Source: Crossaster papposus
Lineage: Eukaryota; Echinodermata; Asteroidea; Velatida; Solasteridae
Length of the DNA stretch: 64,000 nt
Assembly (NCBI GenBank): GCA_037893245.1
Contig: JBAIAA010000120.1
Span: 992,001-1,056,000 of the forward strand
Direction of reading: 5' to 3'
Shown: one piece after another, positions 11,601 through 22,300 of the stretch
How the letters are laid out: every line of letters starts with the position of its first letter
How positions within the stretch are numbered: position 1 is the stretch's first letter
The notes under the pieces: model-generated
What the model was told of the DNA's origin: nothing
What the model saw: only the letters and a program-made list of their open reading frames with translations
Databases searched by the model: none
Program-made: the position numbers and the translations under genes

Positions 11601-12911
11601 ATTTGGTCTGGAAAGTGGAAACCAGACACTGGTTTAATTAACCCTAACCCTGCCAGATCCAGCACAGTGCATCTTTGGTGACTGCTTGACCTTGCTGCAC
11701 TCTGCACACAAGTCAATGTGACAAAGTATGCAATCTGTTGCGTCTGGCAGGGTTTCTTGCCAAAATACCCTGGAGGGTTAGGGTTATTAATGAATGTGGT
11801 TCTTTTTGCTCTTCTTGGGCGCAGGTTCATCAGCTGATCACAGCATGCCATGACGACCAGGGAGTCAGTGTTAATTACCTCGCTACCAACTTGAAAGGAA
11901 CACCCTTCAACAAGATCAGGTGAGTAGACGGATAGGGTTAAAGAACACCGAACTCAAGCTCTGGTGTTTCTGTTCAGCAGAGTGTGGGTTCGAGTCCCGG
12001 TCGTGACACTTAACTATAATTGCTTCTCTCCACCCAGGGGTAAAATGGGTACCTGCGAGGGCATAGATGGTTATTGTGATTGATTTAGCCTAGTAGCGCA
12101 TATATTGCAGCACAGGCTGTATACTCCCCAGGGAGCTGAGATGGTTTAAGGATTGAATATGGCCCAGTGACCAGGGGTAATAATGTTGGAAGCGCTATAT
12201 AAATCCAAGATATATATAAAGATCGTGTGATAGACAATGTGTGCGAGATGGGGTATTGTAATAAGGTGACAAAAGTGTAAAAGACAGTCATGCTAATAGA
12301 GATGTGGAGTGTTTATTAAACTTAGAATTGCCAGTTTTGGGTACTTACCTTAAAGAAGCATACTGCTGCACTGCTTGTGTCGCATCTTAGATATAACACA
12401 CGAACGTATGAGAAATAGCTGTGTGTGTAATTCTCGGCTAAAAAAGATGGCCATAATTTGGACGACTGTTCCTCCTGAAATAGTTAAACTATAAAATGCC
12501 ACGTTTTTGTGACCTGTTATTAGAGAATAGACAATTTTCTTGCTACAACACAAGTTTCATCTTTAAAACCAACACCTAGTTATGTCTTGGAACTGCTAAA
12601 GCTCAAAGATTCGCTTAGCACAAAACAGTTAACAAGTTAACAGCAAAAATTCAATGAGCTTTTCATGCTCAGCAAAAAAACAACAGCTGAATACCAGTCG
12701 CAAACAATCACCTGTAAATTAATCAGTTTTGTAGCCTCATTTTTGCCAAGGAAGAATTTTCATGCAAAGCAAATTTAAAATTTCTTCATGAATATGGCCC
12801 TCTGGTTTATTATTTGTTTTAATTTACAGAGAAGCGTTGGAGTTCCTTAGCAATGAGGGACACATTTACTCAACAATAGATGACGACCATTTCAAGTCGA
12901 CAGACGGCTGA
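8700..12911 (+). CDS. RPA2: Replication protein A 32-kDa subunit, 8 coding exons
   Basis: The coding exons are 8700-8718, 9538-9656, 9986-10087, 10457-10570, 10794-10994, 11404-11529, 11825-11919 and 12830-12911. All have GT-AG borders, phases agree, and the total is 285 aa. RPA2 is the middle subunit of the RPA heterotrimer, which coats single-stranded DNA in replication, repair and checkpoint signalling. The order matches the family: a Gly/Ser/Gln-rich, phosphorylatable N-terminus (about 1-46, beginning MWNNQGG like the vertebrate MWN start), then the OB-fold DNA-binding domain D (about 50-180; [42 protein letters not shown]). A Ser/Gly-rich linker (about 186-227) leads to the C-terminal winged helix (about 228-285; [28 protein letters not shown]). 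The 19-nt first exon was chosen because it supplies the family start and fits phase 1. ATTAAA near 12939 may be a polyA signal. Confidence 0.95.
10190..10345. mobile_element. Partial family-C MITE in RPA2 intron 3
   Basis: It shares family-C body words (tttattgtttgtgattggta, ttttggccgataacctgttt, gagcaagacttgtttgtgct) but lacks a recognisable left terminal repeat. It is read as a truncated or eroded copy. Confidence 0.6.
11085..11290. repeat. Dispersed repeat G, RPA2 intron 5
   Basis: It contains tcatcaaaatccggattcag, acctccatattaa and tagcagtactgcaagatg. These words recur at 32.8-33.0 kb and 45.6-46.0 kb, where they are flanked by ccctaac-type ends. There is no ORF, and the class of element is unknown. 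Confidence 0.65.
11641..11787 (+). repeat. Dispersed repeat F, RPA2 intron 6
   Basis: It is flanked by accctaaccc and ggttagggt, with an internal inverted repeat (ccctgccagatcc against gtctggcaggg). An inverted copy lies at 33031-33175, and diverged pieces lie at 1.3-1.8 kb. It behaves like a small terminal-inverted-repeat element. Confidence 0.7.
11940..12215 (+). mobile_element. SINE-like element in RPA2 intron 7
   Basis: The head has a pol III B-box-like gggttcgagtcccgg. The body reads attgcttctctccacccagg and ggtaaaatgggtacctgcga. The tail is gcgctatataaatccaagat. The same body and tail style is found in the element at 15.9 kb. The head is diverged, so this is probably an old copy. Confidence 0.7.
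12593..12780. mobile_element. Partial family-C MITE in RPA2 intron 7
   Basis: Family-C words (ctgctaaagctcaaagattc, cgcttagcacaaaacagtt, tttttgccaaggaagaattt) appear in order but diverged, and the right end is incomplete. Confidence 0.55.
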
Positions 12912-13092
12912 AACCATCCATACCCAAAAAAACACGTTGTATTAAACTTTGCTTTCATTTCTCATTTTGAAGTATTCTACTATTTTATAGGGTTATACCA
13001 AAGCAGTAACTTTTTGTTTGCACTTGAGCATGAGTAACCGAGACAAAGTCAGCCATTGTTACATTACAACAGTACCTTGGGTTAGCTTTGTT

Positions 13093-13540
13093 TGTGACAA
13101 CTCTGCAAAAATGAGTCTGATGTGTTAAAAATGTTTTTTTCTTCAATTGTACAGTTGGTCAGGAAAAGCAGGAAATAAGCTTTCATTTGATATATGGCAC
13201 AACGCTGTAGTGTAAAACATTGGTCTTTTACAATTTTGGGAAATTTGCTTTTTCTCAGTTATACTCAAAATGTCTTTGAGAGAAATGAAGATTTACAATT
13301 GTAGTGCTTCATCAGATGCTATGGTAAGAGAATGACAAAACCTGTATTTAATTTAATTTAGGGATCAAAACAATCTTTTCAATCGATCAAATCTGAAAAT
13401 ATAGGTGTTGGAGAAATCAAAATGCCTTAAAACTAAAATATTATTTGTTAAAAAAAAAAAATCACCTCCGAGACAATAAACAGCCCTTTACGTAAAAATG
13501 TATTTTCCGACATCAGACTGATTTTTGCAGAGCGGGTCAC
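13093..13540. mobile_element. Family-D MITE (copy D1) downstream of RPA2
   Basis: A ~450-bp element has inverted ends: gtgacaactctgcaaaaatg on the left and tttttgcagagcgggtcac on the right. A second copy is at 40.35-40.79 kb with the same internal words (aagcaggaaataagctttca, agcagcc-free aataaacagccctttac). It begins ~180 bp past the RPA2 stop. It contains AATAAA near 13475, so it could lie in, or provide the end of, the RPA2 3' UTR. Confidence 0.8.
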
Positions 13541-15404
13541 AATTTATAACTTAAAAATGACAGAAGCCTATAATTTGTTTTTGCCTTTTAGATGATAGAT
13601 CAGAGCAAGTTTGATCATGGCTTAATAGTTCACTAGTGAATGCGCACGACTCTAATCAAACTATATGGTCAAAGATTTTGTGGTGCCGAAAACGTCGTAC
13701 TCGCACCTGCAAAACAATATTTTAACATATTTCCCCGTTAATACAGAAGTGACAAAAAAACATGCCAGTTCGCACGGAAAAGGTTTGTTTGCCAATAGCT
13801 GGTCCCCGCTGCACTATGCCATGATAATTAGTCTAACCGTCGGCTTAGAGTTAGTCGAACTAAGGTTAACTAGAGTCAATGATCAAGCTTGCCCCTCACT
13901 GCTCTACATGTATGCTAAATATTTAACATTTGTAAGAAACATTTTTAAATGTCCAGAAATTCTTCAGAATGTTCCTAGCCGACCAGGTTTTTAAGCAATT
14001 CCACATCAGTTTTTTCTTTGACTTTCATCCCTACAATTTACAGTAATACAATTATGTGTAAAATTATAAAAAACCTTAACAGTTTAAGTTGGTAGTAAGT
14101 AGTAACATTATCTAGCCGTTTTAAATCCCCTGCCTTTGTATGTAAAGCGAGATTTTTTATCTTGAAAAAAAAACCACCTTTAATTACCCCAGAGTCTGGG
14201 GGAAAACTGAGGTTAGCCTTGTAATAACTCCATTAATCTGAAAAACTAACTCCTACATTTTTTGTGTAAATGTTTCAAAGCTTTCTATTGTATTAGTTTA
14301 TAAAAGGGGTTTAAATTTAAAGTTCTTTAATACATTTTCATATATAGTTCAATATAATCCACAAATCTACTTGATCAGTTGAATGTCTGTCGTCATTTTT
14401 TTTTATTGCTCGTCCGTTTTATACAAATAATTAAATACAATTCATGTGAACTACATTCCGAATATTAACAATACAAAGAAATTTTTATTTTATAATTGTG
14501 GAAAACTTCCTTTCCTTCGGTCACTGTAACACAATGTTAACAGAACAACTAACAAAATCTTATTGTTAAAAAAAACAAACCAAAATGGCTTTGACGAAAA
14601 TTAAGAGGAAGCCACTATAAACTAAATAGTGTAGCAGTTCTTGTTGTATTTTTTAAGAAACTTATGTACCCTAACCCGGTTTTCCCTTCAACCTTGTTCT
14701 ATGGTTAAAATAACCCATAAGACGAACGATAGTCGGATTTGAACCACAGACCTTTCAATCCATAGCTCTCCTCTCTACCAACTATGCTATTGGCGAGTTG
14801 GTTGAGGAAGCCCTTATTTATAATTCTTTATAGTTCTTCAATGTATATGAGTTGCCATTGCTCTTTCTCATGAATACACATTCTTGCACCACCCAGCTCC
14901 TGAACAAAATATATCTCGAACCGCTTCAAGTGTCTTCCAAATTAAGATGTAGACATGTTGAATACAGACTTTCAGGCAGACCAAAGTAGAAAAAAATCAA
15001 AACAAAATTATATTTGAAAAAAAAGGCTGTCAGTATTTGTTATTGATAATGCAATAATATGTACGTTCACTGCATCATAAGACTTATTTGGAATGTAGAA
15101 ATACCTAAAAAGCCTCTTATATTAAAACAAAAAAAAGTAACATTAACATTAAATATGGTCTACAGAGATCACGTCCCCCCAAATAAGAATACATAAACAA
15201 AATTTTAAAAAATCTAAGAACCTATTTACCATTCAGATAAATGTCTAGCCCTAAATCATAGTTAACCCCCCTGATGTCGGCAATAATTCGTCACTCGCCA
15301 GATATTACGCATGACTGCACAGCACGCAGCCTTTAACCCAGTAGACGCAATTCAAAATAGACCCGAGCGTACACCCGTTACACAGGCTGTGTGCAATGGG
15401 CGGA
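13541..15404. other. Intergenic between convergent RPA2 and ACSS2
   Basis: AT-rich sequence. A 109-codon open frame at 13665-13994 shows no family resemblance and is taken as chance. A tRNA-like fragment lies near 14.73-14.81 kb (listed separately). Nothing else is recognised. Confidence 0.55.
14730..14812 (-). repeat. tRNA-like / SINE-head fragment
   Basis: On the minus strand there is an A-box-like tagcatagttggtagag, then 31 bp later a B-box-like gtggttcaaatccgac. The acceptor and D stems do not pair properly, so it is a tRNA-derived repeat and not a working tRNA gene. Confidence 0.55.
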
Positions 15405-15608
15405 TTACCCAGTTTGCGCCGGAGGACAAATATACACAAACAATTTTCCCAAGATTCAAAACCGAGGACGCATAAACACGTCACGAGCAAGGCCGGGTGT
15501 GCTTCCCGGTACCATCGGCCTGAACCCGCCTTGGATCAAATTTCGGATCAAAATAATCCTGCGCCTCGGCTCGGTGATGTTAAAATAATCCCGGCGCGAA
15601 CTGGTTAA
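15405..15608. mobile_element. Family-B MITE (copy B2)
   Basis: The ends are ttacccagtttgcgccgg and cggcgcgaactggttaa. Internal words are acgcataaacacgtcacg, gtgcttcccggtaccatcgg and gttaaaataatcc. It lies past the ACSS2 stop codon, so it may be in or beyond that 3' UTR. Confidence 0.85.
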
Positions 15609-15904
15609 TGTGCCAGGGACATAGCCGTTTCCCAAGGTCAAGGGGCAGGAATAACATTTGTGCAAAATCTGTTTTAAAATTTATTTACCCAAAAGGCTGC
15701 AAATTAAAGATTTGAATCTGTTAAAATATTTTTTTTCTTTGAAGCAAGACTCGTCCCAATTTTGCAAATTAAGTTGGCCTAAAACAATTGGTTTATAAAC
15801 ATTGAAGAATTCAATATTAGATTCGGGCCCTTTGCCAATGTTTATTAACACTGTATAATCGGTGTCATCCTGCAGGATTTTCTATTTTTAAAAAAAATCA
15901 CTGG

Positions 15905-16185
15905 AGTGTCGTGGAGTGTCGTGGCCGGGCGGTTAAGAACCCGGTTTTCTGTTCCGCAGAGCGTGAGTTCGAGTCCCGGTGTCGACAAGTGTGTCCTTAA
16001 GCAAGGCAATTAAACCACTATTGCTTCGTCCTTCGGATGGGACGTAAAGCTGGAGGTCCCGTGCGTTGTGTAATACATGTAAAAGAACCCAGTAACACTC
16101 ATCGCTAAGAGAAAGGGTTCCTGGCAGCGCCTTGGAATAGGCAACTAGATTGATTGGCGCTTTACAAATGCAGATTGGATTGGAT
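15905..16185 (+). mobile_element. tRNA-headed SINE-like element
   Basis: The head has an A-box-like gtggccgggcggttaagaac and a B-box-like gagttcgagtcccggt about 50 bp later. The body contains tccttaagcaaggcaatt, ccttcggatgggacgtaaag and agaaagggttcctgg. The tail is ggcgctttacaaatgcagat followed by repeated gattg. The order pol III head, body, short A/T tail fits a tRNA-derived SINE. It shares body and tail features with the elements at 11.94 kb and 27.2 kb. Confidence 0.8.
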
Positions 16186-16330
16186 TGGAACCACTGGCTC
16201 GGGTTCGATTTGAAATTACGACCTCCTACGTTCTAGTGCATTGAAGAACTGATTGTTAGGCACATTCATTGGCAGGTTTGGAAGAAGACGGGAGGGGGTC
16301 GGTACCCGGGGTTTTTTTTTTAGTTTTTTT

Positions 16331-19300
16331 TTACAGAACTACCTGGTTGTTTAGTGTGGCCCACTTCTCCACGTCCGGCCGGTTGTCAAAGAGCACGTCG
16401 ACGACCGTGGGATCGGCCATGGTGCTCACGTCACCCAGATCACGATCGTTGCGGGCTATCTTACGCAGGACGCGTCGCATGATCTTCCCCGAGCGCGTCT
16501 TGGGAAGTCCGGGGGCATTCTGAAGAACATCGGGGGCTGCAAAGGGACCAATTCTGGTTCGGACTGATTAAAAAGAAACAAAGAAACTGAATATTTGTTT
16601 TCGTAATATGGGGAAGGATTTACATGAAGGCAGTTTTGGAGAGAAAAAAATGAAATATTTGCCGTCATAATAATTTTAAAAGTAATGAACGATTCGTTTT
16701 TTAGCGACAATTTTGACTTCATATAACAAAAGTAAGGCACTACCACAATATATGATATAATTAAATTTAAAAACAAAGTTATTTGGAAGATTTATGACTT
16801 TTAAAAGCTGGTATTTAGCACGCTGGAAGATATCACTGTACTTTAGTTAAATTACCTTTGAGACCACAACTGACAACAATTCTTACCCAATTGTTTGAGT
16901 TCGTGAATAACCGACTCGGTGAAATCAGCTCCCTGAGAAAAAAAAACAAGAACAACATAAGAACCGCTGCCCGACGCTGGTTAAAAATGAACGAAATTTG
17001 TCTTGCTTTTCTCAGCATCCATGATTTTAAAACTTCGGACAGGTCAGTTAAACGATATTTACTATAAAATACAACCGTACCTTTGGCCGCAACACGCATT
17101 TCTCTGCTCAATCACATCCATACACCGTAGTTGTTCCCAAGGCAAATACTTTGAGATACTCTTTCAGTTTCTCCCCACGTACTGCCTTACCCTTAGAATT
17201 CACTTCCTATATCTTGCTTCCCATCCACTTATAATTTGCGCCAATTTAAACGTAATATTAATTGTCATCTTTTTACCCTATGATTTCCTCTTGTTCGTCT
17301 TTCCTATGTAGCCACCACCTTGAGTGGCGTGTTGCGACCTGGGGCCAATTTCATAGAGCTGCTAAGCAACAAAATGTGCTTAGCACAAAAAAGTCTTGCT
17401 CATTAAAAAACAGGTTACCAGCCAAAATTATACGTGTTTTTCATGCTGAGCACAAAAAGGCTGATTATCAATCCAGAACAATAAAGATCAGGTGAAAATT
17501 TGGTCTGTAATCTTGTTTTTGCCAAGGACAAATTGTCATGCTAAGCAAATTGTTGTGCTTAGCAGCTCTATGAAATTGGGCCCAGGTGGTTGGAGACTTC
17601 CCCCCCCAACAAATTAATAATCAATCACCGGCGAAACTACCCCAACCCTTTACCTCAATCAGACTGATGAAACAGTAGCAGCACTGTCCTTTAGTCTTGT
17701 GGGGATAAGACACCACCGCCGCCTCAGCACACACTGGGTGTTCAGTCAGAGAAGCCTCTATCTCAGCTGTACTCAGTAGATGGCCGGAGACATTGAACAT
17801 GTCATCAATGCGTCCTGTGATCCAATAGTAGCCATCTTCATCACGTCGACAACCTGTCAAAAGAAAACATCTAACTTTTAACCAGTTCACGCCGGGATTA
17901 ATTTAACATCACCGAGCCGACGCGCGGAATTATTTTTAACAAAACCCGATCCGAAGCAGGTTCAGGCTGCCAGTACCGGGAAGCACACCCATGCATTTCT
18001 GGCTTTGCTCGCTGCTGACAGACATTCCCGGCCTTGCTCGTGGCGTGTTTATGCGTCATCCGTTTTAAATCTGGGGGAAACTTTGCGTTTATATTCGTCA
18101 TCCGGCGCGAACTGGTTAACAAGAATGGTTCTCGAACCACGTGCCTCGTCTTAATTTCGCGGTTATCCTATTTTACCCTATTTTCCCTTATTTTACTTCA
18201 ACTCAAATGACCTTTAACCTCAGTAGGTAACCTTTATTATGACCATCACATGCAGTTTCCATATTGCATATATGACCCAAGTTTGATAACAATTGGACAA
18301 GTTTTCAAATGAGACAAATTTGACAATTCCAGCCTTTTTTTACAACTTGACCTCCCATACAAAGGTTTCCTACCGTCTCCCGTCTTGTAGTACCCAGGGA
18401 ACTGTCTGAAGTAAGTGCTCTCATATCTCTTATGATCCCTGTACACGGTTCTCATTACGCCTGGCCACGGCTTCTTGAAGACCTACGAGTAAAAAGAAAC
18501 GAACAAACAAGACAACGGACATCTTAGAAATCCTAAAATGAAAGAGCGTCTACAGTTTCTAGACATATTAAACACTGCTATAGTTGGCGAAGACTTAGAG
18601 TAATCTGACTGATGGAATTCTGAGGATTTTATTAATCTGCAGCTGCCAATTTGCTTACCAGAAATTCTTAACAGACAAGCATTTTGCTTACCAGAAATCC
18701 TTAACAGACGAGCAATTTGCTTAACAGAAATCCCTTACAGAAAAAACAATTTGCTTACCAAGTACATGTATCTCTAAAAAAACAAGCAATTTGCTTACCA
18801 GATATCACCCACAGACAAGTAATTTGCTTACCAGACATTCCAAACAAAAAGCAACGTGCTTACCAGATATTCTAAAAAACAAGCAATTTGCAAACCAGAT
18901 ATCCCTCCCAAACAAGCAATTTCCCTCCTAGATATCTTAAAAGACAACTAACGTGCTTATCCAACATTTCTCACAGACAAGCAAGTTGCTTACTACATGT
19001 CCCTAACAGACGAGCATTTTGCTTACCAGATATCCCTCACAGACTCCTTCCAGTTCTTGTCCTTCTTCATCAACAACAGCCGGATCGATGCCGAAGAACG
19101 GAAAAGACTGACGGCAATCAAAAATAAAAGTGTGTTTTCTTTTTTTTTCAAAGAAAATATATCGCACAATCAGACTTCTTATTCAATCTAAGCAGACACT
19201 GAAAAAAGGATGTCTTAATTGTGTCTACAAATTCAAATATTACTTCAAAATTGATGTCAAAACCAAACCCTTCTCAATCAAGAAGCGAAGTCAGATAGTT

Positions 19301-22300
19301 AAAGGTACGATACACTATTTGCAGATATCAACAATTTTTACTACCGAATTAGTAAGAAATATCTTACTCATTTGAAAGTAAATATTGATTGTATGCAACC
19401 AGCAAAATGATTGTGCTAGATATCCTGTAATTGTTCAGAAACATTTATTTGTATTTAATAAAATCATGATCGCCGTTAACAACATACTGCCCGACGCTGG
19501 TTGAAAACGAGCGCTGTTTTTCTAGCTTTTCTCAGCATCCACGATTGTAAAACTTTGAACAGGTCAGTTAAACGACATTTACTATCAAATACAACCCCCA
19601 AACCCACCCATTTATGATAATTCAAGAATGGTGTATCCTACCTTTAACGTTTCTCATCAGTTTGAATTATCTGGGTAATTTTTGTTTTTACTTACAGCAG
19701 AACCCGGTTTCATCGGGGTACAGCCTGGGAGTGGGGTCACTGTATGCCCACCCTAAAGAAACAAATGCAGAAAAAAAACACCCAGTTTAATTGAAATTTC
19801 ATTGAGACATCAAGACCAAGGCTGCATCTGAATCTATTGGCTATGGCTAGGGCTAAGTAACATGCACGTATATGGGAAAGTGGCTTCAGCCTCTTCTATA
19901 GGTGCATGTGTAATTCCTAGTCGAAGCCACATAATTCAGACTCTTTGAGGCATGGTCGGGTTAGTCTTCTAAAGGCCTTTTCGAAACCCGGGCTTCGTCT
20001 TCGTCTTTGGCTTAAGGTGATTTTCAATTCCTTACTGCGAGATCTCCAAGCCACATTTTGATGCCTGTTGTGCTTCAGAAACATTCAAGCGATTGATATG
20101 AACTCAATCGTCTGACTCTTTCCATTTGCTTTAATTTCTATTTGCTTCTCAGTGAGTCAAAATTCGGAAGGCAAAACCGAAGCAGAAGACGAGGCAAAGG
20201 TTTCGAAAACGTCCTTAGGCCCAGGGGCCAATTTCACGGAGCTACTAAGCACAAAAATTTGCTTAGCATGAAAATTTGTCCTTGGTAAAAACAAGGTTAC
20301 AGACCAAATTTTCACGTGATCTTTATTGTTTTTGATTGATAATCAGCTGGTTTTTTGCTTAGCATAAAAAACACGTAGAATTTTGGCCGATAACTTGTTT
20401 TTAATGAGCAAGACTTTTTTGTGCTAAGCAATTTTTTTTGCAAATAAACAGATGTTTGGTTAGCAACTTGTGAAAATTATTTCCCTCACCGTTTCCGTTT
20501 GCCAGAACGTGTCGCTAATAGCACACCGACTATCACCAATGACCTTGTAATAGAATAACCAGGCCTCTGGGTTGATAGGCTCGCCTACTGTGCCTAGAAC
20601 TCTCAGAGACTTGCGACTGTACCTATAATCAAGGAAAAAACAGACCAAAAAACACCTTTTTTTCCTCTTTTTTGTGTATGTGCAAGGTTTCACTTAGACT
20701 ATAGTCTGTTGAAGGTCATCAGAAATTCCAGTAAGAATGAAACATGCATAAAGTCTATGGGATTTGTGTTGGAAGAACTAAAAGTGGTAGTGGAAAAAAA
20801 TGTAACAAAATCAAAAACTGTCCCAGAGGTCGTCAGGGTAATGACTCAAATTTGCAATAATTTTTTTTTTAAAAACCAAAAAACAATGTGATTTTTATGA
20901 GCACGTGTGAAGCTTAGCTCCCAAATACAAGTCGGTCGGGAGACGCTATCCCCCTTAAAATAGCAAGTTTTATCCAATTCGGACAGTTGGTATGTTGGCA
21001 TCTTTTCATGATGTTTTTTTTGGGTTTTTTTTTAACATCTGAAGAAACTTCTGTGCTATTAGTTGCAAACTCTTTGGTGGAAAAAGAGGTTTTCTTTTTC
21101 TTGTTTCAAGTTCAAACATTTCCAAAGTTCAAAGTTGCATAATCTGCCATTCAAAAACTCATTACTAAAAAATAAATAAAAAATGAGACTTACAATTGTT
21201 CAGTTATTGGCCTGACTCTTTGCTCGATCCCACCGCCCATATTGGGCGCTAAGATCGCGCTGATGCACTTTGAGCTCTTGTGTGACCTTTGAACTAGAGG
21301 TCACCGGTTCCGCTGCTCAGCTGTGCTGCGTGAAATTTTATTGATCATGGTACACTACCCAGAATGCCGTGCGTTTCCTTCACAGAAATCGGTGAAGCTG
21401 CATCAGCGCTTCCCAGCGCCCAGTATGCGCGGCGGAACCCAGCAAAGCCAGACTCTCGATTGAGCTAACTTAACGACTTACTTCTTTACTTCATTATGTC
21501 TCTGAAGAAGATCTTGTTAAGATCGAAATATTAGGCCCTCTTAACTTATTTGATTTGTATATTTCAGGTCATTCCAGCCAGTAAGCAGTTTGCAGCAGTT
21601 TTAAACTTATTCATGACTTACTTCTTCACCGGTTCCTCGCCAAACTTCATTAGGGAGCGTATCAGTGTGGGCGCCGTGTAAAATAGGTTGACCTTGTACT
21701 TATCGGTTACCTGCCAACATCGCCCAGCATCTGGATAGGTTGGGACGCCCTCAAACTGCACAGAACAAAGCGAACACGCTTCCAAAAAGTATTCGGGAGG
21801 ATATGGGAAGCTATGGGTTCAGAGATTATTGGAACATAAATGGGTCTATTATTGGCAACACGAACAAGTGGTTCTGATCGTATGACATCAAAGGACGTTT
21901 TTCAAATCCCAGATTAGGCTTCGTCTTCGACTCCATCACCATTGCCAAACTGCATGAGCGTAGCCAAAGACAGAGACGAAGCTGGGGTTTGGGAAACAGC
22001 TAAAGTACAATATGATCATCTGGGGCCAATTTCATAGAGCTGCTATAAGCACAACAAAATTGCTTAGCACAAAAAAGTCTTGCTCAGTAAAAACAGGTTA
22101 CCAACAAAAAAACGTTCCATGTGCTTTTCATGCAGAGCAACAACAACAAAACAGCTTAAAATTACTCACAAACAATTTACATCATCAGAAAATTGTTTAT
22201 TGTAATCCTGTTTTTGAGACGAAAGAATGTTCATGCTAAGCAAATTGTTGTGCTAAGCAGTAGGGGAGCATTTGGTCAGCAACAAAATTATACATAGTAA

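Noticed and set aside
13665..13994. 109-codon plus-strand frame between RPA2 and ACSS2
   Set aside because: No family resemblance, no splice partner and no codon-bias clue; treated as chance.
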